Below, piece after piece: positions 1 to 10,749 of a DNA stretch of 64,000 nucleotides. Position numbers and translations under genes: made by a program. This stretch comes from Epichloe hybrida. Taxonomy: Eukaryota; Ascomycota; Sordariomycetes; Hypocreales; Clavicipitaceae. Within the stretch, counting starts at the first letter, position 1. Each line of letters begins with the position of its first letter. The notes beneath the pieces are model-generated. The model was given only the letters and a program-made list of their open reading frames with translations. It was not told where the DNA came from and did not search any database. The stretch spans positions 682,001 through 746,000 of the forward strand of contig JAFEKR010000025.1 of NCBI GenBank assembly GCA_019022495.1. The letters are read 5' to 3'.

Positions 1-856
1 GAACATCCCACTTATTACCCTCCCCGAGGTTCAGCGGCTCAGCCCGCTATGCATCCGCATTCTGGGGAACAATCCAGGTAAATTCACTTTACAGGGAACG
101 AATACCTACCTGGTCGGCTCGGGCAACCGGAGAATTCTCATCGACACAGGAGAAGGGAGGCCGGGCTGGGTCTCGTCACTGAAGACAACTTTGGCAGAGG
201 AGAAGGCAACAGTGGGGATTGCCCTCATTTCCCACTGGCATCACGATCACACCGGTGGCATTGCTGATTTACTGACAGTAGCTCCTGGGGCCGTTGTCTA
301 CAAAAATGAACCAGAAGCTGGACAGCTTGGAATCTCTGACGGACAGAAGTTTTCAGCTGATGGGGTAACATTAACCGCGGTGCACACCCCAGGGCATACA
401 AAAGATCATATGGTTTTTGTTCTAGCGGAAGAAGACGCTATGTTTACAGCTGACAATATTCTTGGCCATGGCACCGCTGTATTCGAAAATTTATCAGCGT
501 ATCTTCAAAGTCTTGACAAAATGCGAGGCCTGTTTTCAGGCAAAGCCTACCCTGGCCACGGACCCGTACTTGAAGATGGTCCAGGGAAAATTGCCGAGTA
601 CGTTGAGCATCGACAGTTACGAATAGAACAAGTCTTGCAGACAATGAGAGCTTCAAATGGCTCGCGCTCGAAAGGAGATGAGTGGTCTGTGATGGAGATT
701 GTCGAAATCATATACCACGATGTTCCCGCCGAGCTGCACCAAGCGGCTGGCATAGGTGTCTTACAGATCCTGGAGAAGTTGAGTCGAGACGGCTTGGTAA
801 CTAAAGAAGCTGATCGAAATCGTTGGCACTTGACTAGAGACAGGACAACTCTATAA
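1..856 (+). CDS. Metallo-beta-lactamase-fold hydrolase, LACTB2-like (5' end outside window)
   Basis: The frame is open from base 2 to the TAA at 856 and gives the last 284 residues. The N-terminal part of the visible protein carries the LACTB2-type block ILGNNPGKFTLQGTNTYLVG. It is followed by the zinc-binding HWHHDHTGG (about residue 78), then HTPGHTKDH, and YPGHGP as the later histidine ligand. The C-terminal ~90 residues look like the winged-helix tail of this family. Fungal members are either LACTB2-type endoribonucleases or polyketide-associated thioesterases, and sequence reading alone does not decide between them. Because an NRPS-like relic lies 2 kb downstream, a former secondary-metabolite locus is possible, but that is inference. 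No intron is needed in the visible part. The TTG at 191 is internal, not a start, since the conserved domain begins well upstream. Confidence 0.85.
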   Translation, partial: NIPLITLPEVQRLSPLCIRILGNNPGKFTLQGTNTYLVGSGNRRILIDTGEGRPGWVSSLKTTLAEEKATVGIALISHWHHDHTGGIADLLTVAPGAVVYKNEPEAGQLGISDGQKFSADGVTLTAVHTPGHTKDHMVFVLAEEDAMFTADNILGHGTAVFENLSAYLQSLDKMRGLFSGKAYPGHGPVLEDGPGKIAEYVEHRQLRIEQVLQTMRASNGSRSKGDEWSVMEIVEIIYHDVPAELHQAAGIGVLQILEKLSRDGLVTKEADRNRWHLTRDRTTL

Positions 857-2293
857 AGGCCATCAACGTGATTTGTTAGTGCAGGCAGGCACTTTTCTTT
901 TCGTTTTGCCGCTTCCCCCCCCTTTTTTCTTTAAGGGAAATAGCAAGAGATGACGACACGATATATACGAGACGTTACCTGTCATGGTAATTGCACATAA
1001 GTGATGCCTTCTGCATACAACTATGATATTATATTCCATTCTTGTTGACACTCGCGGCGCTGGTTTTCCTTCACCAAAGTCTCCATACACACAGTCGATT
1101 GCTGAAATGGCTAGACACATCAAAGACATATTATTGATTAGCTTCACCGAATTTCAAGGAACTCGTATACACACAATTCAGCATATGAATAAGAGACGAA
1201 ATCGTGTATTTCGCGACTGCGATAGACTAATAGCTCAGATCGGCTCTTTTCGGCTAGTTCCTGAGTCAAGCCCCTATCCCGTCATTTGAAAGTATGACGT
1301 GATACGTATCGTAACGCGTGATATAAGTTGTGACTTGGAGTGAGCGTCTCGTAGTCTGAACATTTCGCGTGGGTAGGTGTTCTGGAGGTTAAAGGGTTAA
1401 ACGCCATGGTTTCACAGAAAGAACTCGTCAAGGAACTGATGACATCAAACAGAGCTAGAATCACGGACAGAACAGAGGTTTCAGTTTAGTGGTTGTTATT
1501 ATTTAATTAGACGTCTTCGATGTCCGAAAGAAACCACCATCCTTAACATAGCGAATATAGTGTCTGCATCTTGAACAATGTTCGGATAATTTCTGGCTCC
1601 TTGAACCCAATGTGAGCTCCGGCCGCAATTTAATCACGATCTCCTTATCAGGTACATGCTTCTTTTCCAGTATGCAGAACCTCACCATCAATGTCCCCTC
1701 TATTCTGAGATTGTTTAGGATAGCTCTGTAAAAACTTAATAAACATTTGTTTTCCATCGGCGGGTCATATTGTGCACAAACTGATTACCCAGCCGGAAGG
1801 AATGTGAACAACGCGCGGTCTGACACAGACTAAAATAGTCATTGATTGATTGATTGTCAGGTCATATCTATCACTGCAGTCCCTGCTATTCGTATGTTAA
1901 TTGTCACACTGGCTGGGTATCGCCAGCAATCCTCATGTCTTTCTATCATCAGATGAGCACCAAAAATTTATAAAGGTCAATATGATTGATTGTGAATATT
2001 TGCTTAAATGATAGAACATGTGGATCGAGATTGGTCGTCAGTGAAAATATCCAGTCTGCACTGATTCGTTCTGAATTCGATCGAATGTGCCTGAGTAAGT
2101 GAAAGCGACACGATCCTGGGGCGCAAACAAGTGGAAAAGTTGTCGTGGTAAAGATCGTCCAATGCTATTTTGACCAACCCGGCTTTTGTCGAACTTCACT
2201 GAGGAGATATAGTTAAGCAATTAAAAACAATGCCGTCAGCCCATCAGAGATCGTGCTTCATTGCATTGCAGTGCTTTGGTGGACGGATGAGTT
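857..2293. other. Intergenic, no supported gene
   Basis: Base composition is ordinary. A C8/T6 tract lies near 915-932 and an imperfect TGAT repeat near 1840. Short open frames exist on both strands, for example minus 1503-1757 (84 codons, Cys/Arg-rich), but none shows a family signature or plausible splice continuation that I recognise. Nothing further is claimed. Confidence 0.5.
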
Positions 2294-2509
2294 TTATGTT
2301 TGATTCTCGGCTGCCATGGCTTCAACTTTTGACAAAAGTTGAGAGGACCCTTGCCGGAGTGCATGAACAAGAAACGAGACAGAGTCCATCTTGAAGTCCT
2401 CTGCCTCTCTGACTTTTTGTATGTCATCAGATAGCTCTTGTGTGATCTGCTGGAGATAGAACGTCGAAAAGTCGGCGCTGCAACTTATTTGAGTCCCCTG
2501 ATGAGACAT
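2294..2509 (-). CDS. RSA3-like ribosome assembly factor, C-terminal part (candidate)
   Basis: A minus-strand frame of 71 codons carries DFSTFYLQQITQELSDDI, followed by a KVREAEDFK..DSVSFLVHALRQG segment. This resembles the conserved C-terminal domain of fungal Rsa3, a nucleolar factor of 60S subunit assembly. The frame stays open upstream of the ATG back to a TGA near 2590. I could not find the acidic, Lys-rich N-terminus expected of Rsa3, so the gene may have an upstream exon, be truncated, or be a relic. It lies tail-to-head next to the RIP-decayed NRPS relic but shows no RIP itself. The family assignment is from memory of the domain and is tentative. Confidence 0.4.
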   Translation of the reverse strand: MSHQGTQISCSADFSTFYLQQITQELSDDIQKVREAEDFKMDSVSFLVHALRQGSSQLLSKVEAMAAENQT

Positions 2510-2799
2510 TGTTGCTTGATATTGGTTGTGTTGTGGGATGATATTGATATTTGTATTCGGAAGGAGCAGTTCCTCAATTTGATGTTTTCAGGGCCAGGGA
2601 AAGCGAATACCGTTTGGCAAAGAGGGAGCCAAGTTGAAAACACAAAAGCTCTTCGTCCATCAATAGAAAGCTTGACCGCGAAAATGGGTTCCACGGACCG
2701 AGCTCTGCTATCAAAGCCTGCCCAGAGCTGATGACAGGGTGCGACGGAAATTCAAGATTTGCGGCAAAGTCTGTTTGAGTACTGGTGGGTCGTCTCTCA

Positions 2800-5700
2800 C
2801 ATGCCCACCCTTTAAGGGTCTGGCACTCCGTGCAGTGTGGGGATGCTTGCAGTACTTAAAGCTGGTGCGGGTTTTGTGTTGCTTAATACATCGCAGCCGA
2901 TATCTCGCCTTCGTTCAATCATGGACCAGATTAGATCACGATTAGTAGTCTTATCTACTACGCAAGCTACCTTGTGTGCTAGTCTTACTAAAGTTATACT
3001 AACTATTAGTCTAGTGTATTTCTATAATATAGCTAAGGTAGCTGCTCCCTTTAGCCCTATAGTTTTGCTATAACCTTTATTACTAATATACCTAGTCTTT
3101 ACCTCTGGTAGTATAGGCTGTCTAAAGGGTGTTATAATTACATATAAAGTGTTTTGCTTAGTAATTAGCTATTAGTTAGAGCTTTTTAGATATTATACCA
3201 CAACCTAAGCCTTTAACTTCTCTTCCTATATATTTAATGTATCTTTGCTAAGTACCTTTATAACCTTAGTAATAGGTAGGTATCTATATATGCTATCTAA
3301 TTTAGATAGAATAGAAGATTTAATAGAGTTTTTATTATTTATAAAGGCTAACCTTATTAACTTAATGCCCTTTATTACTTATATACTATATTAGAAGAAG
3401 CTAAGTAATTTAAAGATACTTATTCTAGGAGGTGAGGTTATAAGATTAGATAATATAACTAGATAGCCTAATAGAGTATGGGTTATTATAAGCTATAGCC
3501 CTATAGAATATACTCTATTAGTAACTATTAACTAACACTCTTTAGAGCCTAGTAACTAGATAAGTATTAGCTTTAGTGCTAGAGCTATAATATAAGTTAT
3601 AGATACTATTAACTATAATAAGCTAGCTCTGCTTAGGGTAATTAGGGAATTATTATTAGAAGGGCTAATTATGGGAGATAGGTACCTAAATAACCTAGAC
3701 TGTATAGAGGTAGTATTTATTAAGGACCTAGACTAGCTTCTTAGGGGTTAGATAAGCTATCTAGGTAGATAGGGCTATTTATATAAGATAGGCGATTTAG
3801 TGTAATATAATAAAGATAGTAGCCTTATGTTTATTAGGCGTAGAGACACGTAGGTTAAGATCTAAGGTTAGAGAGCTAAGCTAGGTAACGTAAAATACTA
3901 TATTTAGTAGTGTATACTAAGAATAAACTAGGTTATGGTTAAAGCTATCTTACTAACTAAAGATGATTTATTATCCCTAAGTTTAGTTACCTTTGCCTAT
4001 ATAAAGCTATCTAAGGACTATATGTTAATTAATGGTGGGAGAGAGTGCTCCTTAATCTAGAATATTAACATAGGTAATAATGCTTAATCTAAGCTACTTA
4101 AGTAACTACCCTTGTATATAATGCTAGTTGCTTTTCTATGTTTATTTACACTACCTTTAATAGTAAGTAGGAAAGTAAATAGAAGGTAACTTTATAATAT
4201 TAGAAGGTCCTTCTTTACTAGAGAAATTAAGGTACTAAAGGCTGATTTACTAGAATCCTATGATAAGACTTGTGATAATAGGAAAATTAGATAAGATAAG
4301 GAGATAGCTTATAAGCTAGCGTAGAAAGTCTTTTCTCTAATTCTTATATAGAATTAAAACATATAGTACCTAGAAGAGAAGAAAGTAGCTAAGAGTTTAG
4401 CTATTTAGTTTAATAATATACTACTCTACGCGGCTAGCCTTAATTTAGTGAATATAATATCTATAGTAGTATTTATTATGTACGAATTTAGTGTCTGAAT
4501 TAGTATGTAGGTTATAATAGATAGGTCTACTACTATTAGAAGCCTGGCTTTACTAGTCTCTAAAGCTAAAATAGTCACTAGGAACAAGGACATAAAGTCT
4601 CTTAGCGCTAGTAATACCATGCCTACTAATCTTATTACTTAAATAGATAAGTATAATACTAGAATTACTACTTTGTAAGTACTTATAAAGTTATATAGCT
4701 ATAGAGAAAATAGCCTGCATTACCCTAAAGCATTAAAGTAAATAAGCATCTTCCTTACTAGTTTAAATAGCTTTATAGGTATAGAGATTTTGCGTTAACT
4801 CCTTAAGTATTACTAGATTACTTAAGTAATAGCTTTAGTATATAGAAAGAGCTTAGAAGTAGTAAGGAATAGACTTATTTCTATGGTAAAGAAGGCATTA
4901 TAGTGGATGGATTTATATAAGGGTAAGCTCTAGATTTAGCTAGGAGATCTGTTATTACTAAACCTTAGCCTTAATTTATTACGCTAGAATAGTCTTAGAA
5001 GCGGCTTAACTATAGATGTTATTATTTATAATAGGGCTAATATATACTTTACAAAATCCTATATAATACTAGAGTCTACTAATATGCTATTAAGAGTGGA
5101 ACTGCTTAATATAGCTATAAATTTATAATATATATAACTTATTTATATTAGCGGTAGGCTATTAATATCTAAAAATAAAACTAAAGCTAAGGTAATATAA
5201 GACCTCTCTAGTATAGATAGTAATAGCTATATATAAATAAAGTTTATTACTAAAGCCCTAGTTAGGAGAGCTATAGCCTATAGTATTCTAGACACTAACT
5301 ATCTTAGTGTTGTGCGTCTAGGCATAGTTATTAGAATATTTACTAAGGGAGTGATAAACTCTAGTAACTATATTTAGCAGCTAATAGCGTCTTATATCTA
5401 GACTAGGGTATATAATAATGCTAAGGTAGACTAATAGGTCCTAGTTTCTAATATATTAGTAATAGTAATAAGGATAATTAGCATAGCTCTAGACTTAATA
5501 AGTAGAATAACCCCTATAGTATAGCTTTATAATAGTATAAAGTTTAGTGAGTTTTAGGCTATCTTAAAGGCAATAGGCTACACGCTTATTCCTAAGAGTA
5601 AGGTAGAATAGCTAGCTATAATTCATAGGGATATTAATTATTATAGAGAGACACATCTACTATAGCTACTTGCGCACGCTCTTAAGCGCTATATTATATA

Positions 5701-6340
5701 GGTTTTAGATAATAATTCTGATATAGTAATAAAGTGCAAGGAAATGCCTTTTAGGCTAAAGGTTACTATGTAAAAGAGTGTGGAATTCCTAAAGAGAGAG
5801 GGCGCTACTAGTTTCTAGCCTATAAATATATGTATAGCCTAATATAGGGAGCGGGGAATAATAATAGTCTGGATCTTATGATTAGATAATATAGGTTAGT
5901 CCTAGGCTAAGGTTACCTAAGAATTCATAGCTAAAATATACCTAATTATTATCTTTACTTTTCTTCTAGCATATTTAGGTATAGATTATTATTTATAAAC
6001 TGGATACTATAGAATTTGCTTTGCTTATAATAGTCTCTCCTAGTAACGCTTATGCTATAACTTAAAATATAGACTTCTTAGACTACTTAGATTTAGCCCT
6101 AATACTTCTTCTATACTTATAAAATATAAATAGTATAGGAATTAGTAATGCCGTAAATCTGCTAGTTATACTTAACCCTAGTCCTATGCCAATATTATGA
6201 TATAGTGGCCTAACTATGAGGGGGAAGGCTCTAGTAAAATAGGACTATAGAAAGGTATTTGCTATAATAGCCAAAGCCGCATAGGCTTAGAATATATTAA
6301 CTAAGTAATTTAGAGTAGCTTAGAAGATGGTGAAGAAACC
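2800..6340 (+). pseudogene. RIP-decayed NRPS-like synthetase: adenylation, carrier, thioester reductase
   Basis: Translation through stops recovers a recognisable order. Adenylation core: MLAVLKAGAGFVLL, SQPISRLRSIMDQIRSRLV at about 2840-2960, then a GDLV.YN.DGSL segment followed by RRDTQVKIRGQR-type motif A8 at about 3790-3900. Motif A10, PLTVS.KVNRRQL-like, is near 4160-4190. A carrier-like LYAA.LNSVNMISIV follows near 4430. An NAD-binding reductase start, IFLT..N.FIG.EILRQLL, is near 4750, with a DVIIYNRA.IYFTKSY continuation to about 5150. Glutamine and tryptophan codons have become TAG or TAA throughout, as RIP of CpA predicts. The first ~140 bases of the homology (to about 2940) are barely mutated; AT content then rises abruptly and falls again near 6340. 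The stretch 5870-6340 is decayed beyond recognition. The gene is non-functional; upstream domains are absent. Confidence 0.8.
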
Positions 6341-6740
6341 CGTGCCTATTAAGAGAAGACTAAAACATGGAGCGATCCAGTGGATATCCGGTTCTGAAGT
6401 CCACCCCAGAAGGAACTGTCCACCACTGCGAGAAAGCTAAGGCAGCGTTTGCAATTTTTCATCTTTCCGTACCACGGAGTACAATGTAACAGAAAAATTG
6501 CCATTTTGTTTGAATCAAAGACCTAGTCTGACGCTTTGCCAAGCTGTACTTAGTAAGTTACATGAATTGTACATCAAACTGGAACATCATCGCGATTGCA
6601 TTTAAGGTTTCTGCTGAAATGATACACCCGATTTTATTACAACGTTGGAAACGCTTGAAATGCTCTGAACGACGATCTTGCTATCAAGATAAACGGAAGT
6701 ACTTGAGGGAAAACAATTATACAATACATGCTCAGCTCTG
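6341..6740. other. Spacer between NRPS relic and RAD54 3' end
   Basis: Normal composition resumes at about 6340. I see no gene; the segment presumably holds the RAD54 terminator and 3' UTR. Confidence 0.4.
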
Positions 6741-9215
6741 TCAATGCGATATGTATTGAAAAACAGCCGACACTTCTTTTAAATCGCACTCTTGCCTCAG
6801 GAGCAGATCTTGGATTGTCTGCAAAGCCTTATTAACAAAATGATTCCACGTGCTCGTGTCTCCGTATAGGATAGCTGGAGCTTTAATATGCTGTTTACCG
6901 TCTGGTTTGCACCTTTTGCATTTAAAGGTGTCGTGAGTGTCACTCGTCGTATTCGATCGGTATTGAAACAGTTCGCGGAGGCTGCCCAAAGAGAAATGTC
7001 GCTCTACATCTTCGGCGGAGTCGACAACGCAGGATGACAAGCTTTGCTTGTGCGATTGACGCTGAAAAATTTTCTCCTCGATAGTACCCGTCGCAATGAA
7101 TCGGTATACAAAGCAGTCCTTTTTCTGTCCATCTCGCCACACCCGTGCTAAGGCTTGTTGGTCGGCGGCTGGATTCCAATCGGGATCGAACAGCACAAGG
7201 CGATTTGCTCCAATCAGGTTGATTCCACAGCCACCTGCCTTGCTGCTGAGTAAGAAAACGAACTCTTCGCCATCTGGATCATTGAAACGATCTACTAGTC
7301 TCTGACGCTTGTTAACGTTCATGGTTCCATCAAGCCGCAGAGAGCCGTACTGCCGTGACCGGCATAATCGCTCAAAGAGATCCAAAGTCGAGGTGTAATT
7401 GCTGATGAGAACAATCTTGTCGTTGGTATCCTGTCGGATGCGTGCGAGCATTCGATCTAATACCAACATCTTCCCCGAATACTCGGGTTTCATGTCCCGA
7501 TCCCGACCTCGAGCTTCCCTTGGCACATATTCCGCGGGAAAGCAGGCTTCTGAGCCTGGTAAATCATCAGCAAGGTTAAGCAAATCTGGATGATTGCAAA
7601 GCTTCTTGAGAATGTTGATTGCTTTTAACGGCTGGCTGCCCTTTCCTCGCAGTAAAGCCTGAATGTCGGGACTGGTGATGAAATAATTGTACAAATCGAG
7701 CTGAAAAGGAGCTAAATTGCAAAATACGACATGCTCGTACTTGACAGGTAGATACTTCGAGAGAATATCATTTGTCCTGCGAATAAGGAACTTGTTCACG
7801 ATGCCAAGCAGCTCCCCGGTGCATTCATCACCACGCTGGCGATCTGCTTCAGAAGCATCAGCATCCCGTCCACGCAGGATGGGAATCTCAAATCGCTTTC
7901 GAAATTCCAGCCGAGAGCCCAAAAGATCTGGGTTAGCAAAACTAGTAAGCGAGAAGTATTCTGTTAGGTCGTTCTGAATCGGCGTCCCTGTCAAGATTAC
8001 TCTGCGAGAAACGTTCAGACTATTGAGGGCGTTAAAGGTGTTGCTATCTGCGTTTTTCAGGCGGTGGCCCTCGTCACAAAACAACAACCCGATTTTTGTA
8101 TGCCTCAACTCCTCCACATTCAGCCTAAGGGTTTCGTAGGAAACAATGATGACTGGTCTAGTGACTGCACGACCAGAGGCGATGGCCCATTGTCTAAGCT
8201 GCCGCGTTAGTTCTTCCTTCGTTGCTTTTCCATCTATGGCAAAAGGCGTGATAGCGTTAGCACCGAGCCATTTGGTTAGCTCGTTGGCCCAATTTTTTAC
8301 CAAGCTCGCCGGACAAACGACAATTGCTTTCTGTATGGTTGATTTTCCTGCCTCAGGTGACTGTTTCAATAAAGTCCACATGAGCGTAATGCATTGCAGT
8401 GTTTTCCCAAGTCCCATCTCATCCGCCATAATACAACCATTCGCCTTCTCTTCAATCATACCAGTCACGCAACGATACATGAACTTGACCCCTTCGACTT
8501 GATGCGGCCGGAGAATTTTGGCAAGCTTCGGGTCAAGAACAACTGGAACCTTGTGCTGGTCATTGTCCACATTTTTCTTTATACCAAGGATTTCTGCTAA
8601 ACTTTTGTGCACCAGGGGTGCATTTAGTTTAATATGATGATTGGTTTCTGAACTGTTTGTATGCTCGGGTTCTAGCAGGCCATCGAATTTCTCATCTGTC
8701 GTTGGATCGTACAGCACAATAGCAAACTCGCCACTTGGATCATGCAGTGCCTTGGGAGCCACTACAGCGCCTTGTCGTAAACCCAAGGTGGGAGGCGGCC
8801 GGTTAGGATTGTACGATGTGCTGTCCTTGTCTTTCAAGGGTATCGAAAAGGCCTTTCTGAAAACATGTTCTTTCTTCTTGGCTCGGAAAACAGGGAATCG
8901 GTTGACATCCCGAGTTGAAAGTGCTAAACGATCATCATTGCAATAGGATTTGTCTTCAGCGCTGCTGCCATCTGCACCAGAATAGTCGACCTTTCTTCGT
9001 TTGCGAGAGGCTCTATCCGATGCAGTTGACCTCGAGGCAGTACCGGGACATCGAAAAGGCTGGTAAAGCTTGCCGAGAGCGTGGGAGTCCTGTGACCGAC
9101 GTTTGACTTGACAGTCTTTGCCTGCGGACTGCTTCACTGGGGTGAACGATCTGACGTGATATTAGTAGAAAGATATTAGACGATCAAAGGTATTAAAGCC
9201 TTACAGTGACGCCAT
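6741..9215 (-). CDS. RAD54: DNA repair/recombination translocase RAD54
   Basis: A Swi2/Snf2-family double-stranded DNA translocase that acts with Rad51 in homologous recombination. Two exons: 9215-9205 and 9150-6741, with a 54-bp intron (GTAAG donor, TACTAAT-like branch site, CAG acceptor). They sum to 806 residues with N-terminus MASLSFTPVKQ. The second exon is open only to an internal GTG, which is why I place the ATG in a tiny first exon. Visible parts: basic RKRRKVDYSGADGSS N-terminal stretch, Walker A DEMGLGKT (about 247-254), Walker B variant DEGH (about 363-366), LTGTPIQND, and the C-terminal helicase motifs SSKAGGCGINLIGANR and RVWRDGQKK. Length matches fungal Rad54/MUS-25. The reading frame is intact and free of RIP, though RIP-decayed sequence lies about 400 bp downstream and a transposon TIR begins about 165 bp upstream. 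Confidence 0.95.
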
Positions 9216-9308
9216 TGCAGGGTATAGGTATAGTGAATTTGGTTCGGAAGATATGCATCGAGGTGTTGAAGGTGTGTGCGGCGAAAATCACGGAGGAACA
9301 TGTTTTCG

Positions 9309-9314
9309 ACGCGT
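9309..9314. promoter_or_regulatory. MCB-type box (ACGCGT) upstream of RAD54
   Basis: A perfect palindromic ACGCGT lies 94 bp upstream of the RAD54 ATG, within CGACGCGTCGCG. MBF-type factors bind this box at replication and repair genes in yeasts. A CACGTG E-box follows at 9333-9338. Both lie inside the ~165 bp of promoter left between the start codon and the transposon end at 9382. Function is inferred. Confidence 0.45.
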
Positions 9315-9381
9315 CGCGAGCAACCACGACAGCACGTGACTTGGTACATAGAGTGGACACATTTGAGCCTGATACGCTATA

Positions 9382-9461
9382 AGTCAGGACACCAGCGTGG
9401 GACATCTAAATGCGCATATCGCGTTTTTTGAATACGCATATCGCGTCAGTGCCAAAACGGA
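9382..9461 (+). repeat. Left terminal inverted repeat with doubled internal motif
   Basis: About 80 bp. It contains two copies of a GCATATCGCGT motif separated by TTTTTTGAAT(A/G)C. The same doubled motif recurs in inverted orientation near 34097-34135, and such doublets often serve as transposase binding sites. Confidence 0.75.
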
Positions 9462-9547
9462 AAAAGTACCTTTTTACCTAATTCCCCGCTAAATATACTA
9501 GCTCTTTTTAGTGGTAAATATAGGTAGCTTACTGTAATATATAATAC

Positions 9548-9844
9548 TGTTGGAACAAGCATGATATCAACAAGGCTGCGCGCCTCTGATTGGCTGGGCG
9601 CGTTGCATCGCGGACCCACATGTCCGGCCTAACCGCGCCGCGGTTGGCATTGGCATATGTGGCCTCTTCGCTAATAACCCTAATTAAGGCCCCTTTTTCT
9701 ATAATAAATAGCGCACCCTCTTTACTTCTATTTAATCCCTTGCCTTACTTATAGAGATAGACTAGAATATATAATAATTACATACACTTTAGTCCACCCT
9801 AAAAACCTTATATATAGGTTAATAATATCCTATAAATACTAACA
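9548..9844 (+). repeat. 5' LTR of Copia family 1 (little mutated)
   Basis: 297 bp. It keeps many CpG and TpG dinucleotides that have become TpA or CpA-free in the 3' LTR. The paired differences I compared are mostly transitions in the direction expected if only the 3' copy was strongly RIPed. Confidence 0.85.
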
Positions 9845-10155
9845 CTAATTAGTAATTATCTTTATAAATACTATAGATTAGTAAGGTTTATAAAAGAGAC
9901 ATTAGTATTAAGGACTTACCTTATAAAAGAGAAAGTGTTACTCTAAGATACTAAATATACTAAGGAAGAAGTATATTCTAGCTTTTCTTTTACCTTAAGT
10001 AATTATAACTAGCTTTATACTAAATCTAAGCTTATTAACTTAATTAAGGCCTAGTTAGTAACTAACCTAACCTATCTTTATTTATTTAATTAGCGTATTT
10101 ATTATATAAATAAACCCTTAGAAGTATATTTATTAAATAATTAAGGCCTAGTTAG

Positions 10156-10736
10156 GGGGGGGGGGGATAATTCAGATAACTTGCTCAAAAACGAAGCATA
10201 ACGCGATTAACGAATCTGACGACACATAAGCGATCTCATCCCGGGACTGTACTGGTCCAGGGCCATAACTACCCTCCCCCTATGCTAATTAAACAAAACT
10301 AGGTGCTTAGACTTTACTAGACATATAAGGTAAAGGCAAGCTAGAGATAGCTAAAAAGTAAGGCTATGGAAGAGTTAGCGCGAAAGTGAACAAGAAGTGA
10401 ATTAATGCTGCAAATCCGGATTTACTTTACCCTAGCTTAAAGCAGAGAGACTTAGGATAGATGTGTTATCACACTAGAACAGGACTAGAAGGGGCTTATT
10501 CTATATATCTTTCCTTTTTTTTTTCTTTTTAATAGGATAAGGCTAGTATAAGCTAGTAATAAACACCTACAACAGGAAACACACTAAGCAGCGCAGACCT
10601 GTCACAGGGCTAGCGCTAGCCTGTACATAGACGTAAGGGGGTTTTTCTTCCTAGTATAGGGTTTTCCCTTTTAACTTAGTAGTAGGAGTACTAGTAATAG
10701 CTATCTATAGAGCTAGCTAGCGTAAATAATATATAT
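10156..10736. mobile_element. ~580-bp insertion flanked by 13-bp direct repeats
   Basis: The sequence AAGGCCTAGTTAG occurs at 10143-10155 and 10737-10749, bracketing DNA of different character. It opens with a G12 run (10155-10166) and keeps CpG-rich stretches, while its surroundings are RIP-saturated. A third copy of the 13-mer at 10045-10057 shows that the target lay in a ~97-bp duplication. A 13-bp duplication is longer than the 5 bp of LTR elements here, so target-primed (SINE/LINE-like) insertion is possible. I see no coding capacity, A-tail or clear pol III boxes. Confidence 0.4.
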
Positions 10737-10749
10737 AAGGCCTAGTTAG

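Noticed and set aside
1503..1757. 84-codon minus-strand frame, Cys/Arg-rich
   Set aside because: No recognisable family, no supporting splice partner; likely chance.
2900..6340. Dense in-frame TAG/TAA in recognisable protein sequence, as if stop codons were reassigned
   Set aside because: The same pattern affects transposons here, and changes also hit non-stop codons in CpA/TpG context; neighbouring genes use a normal code.
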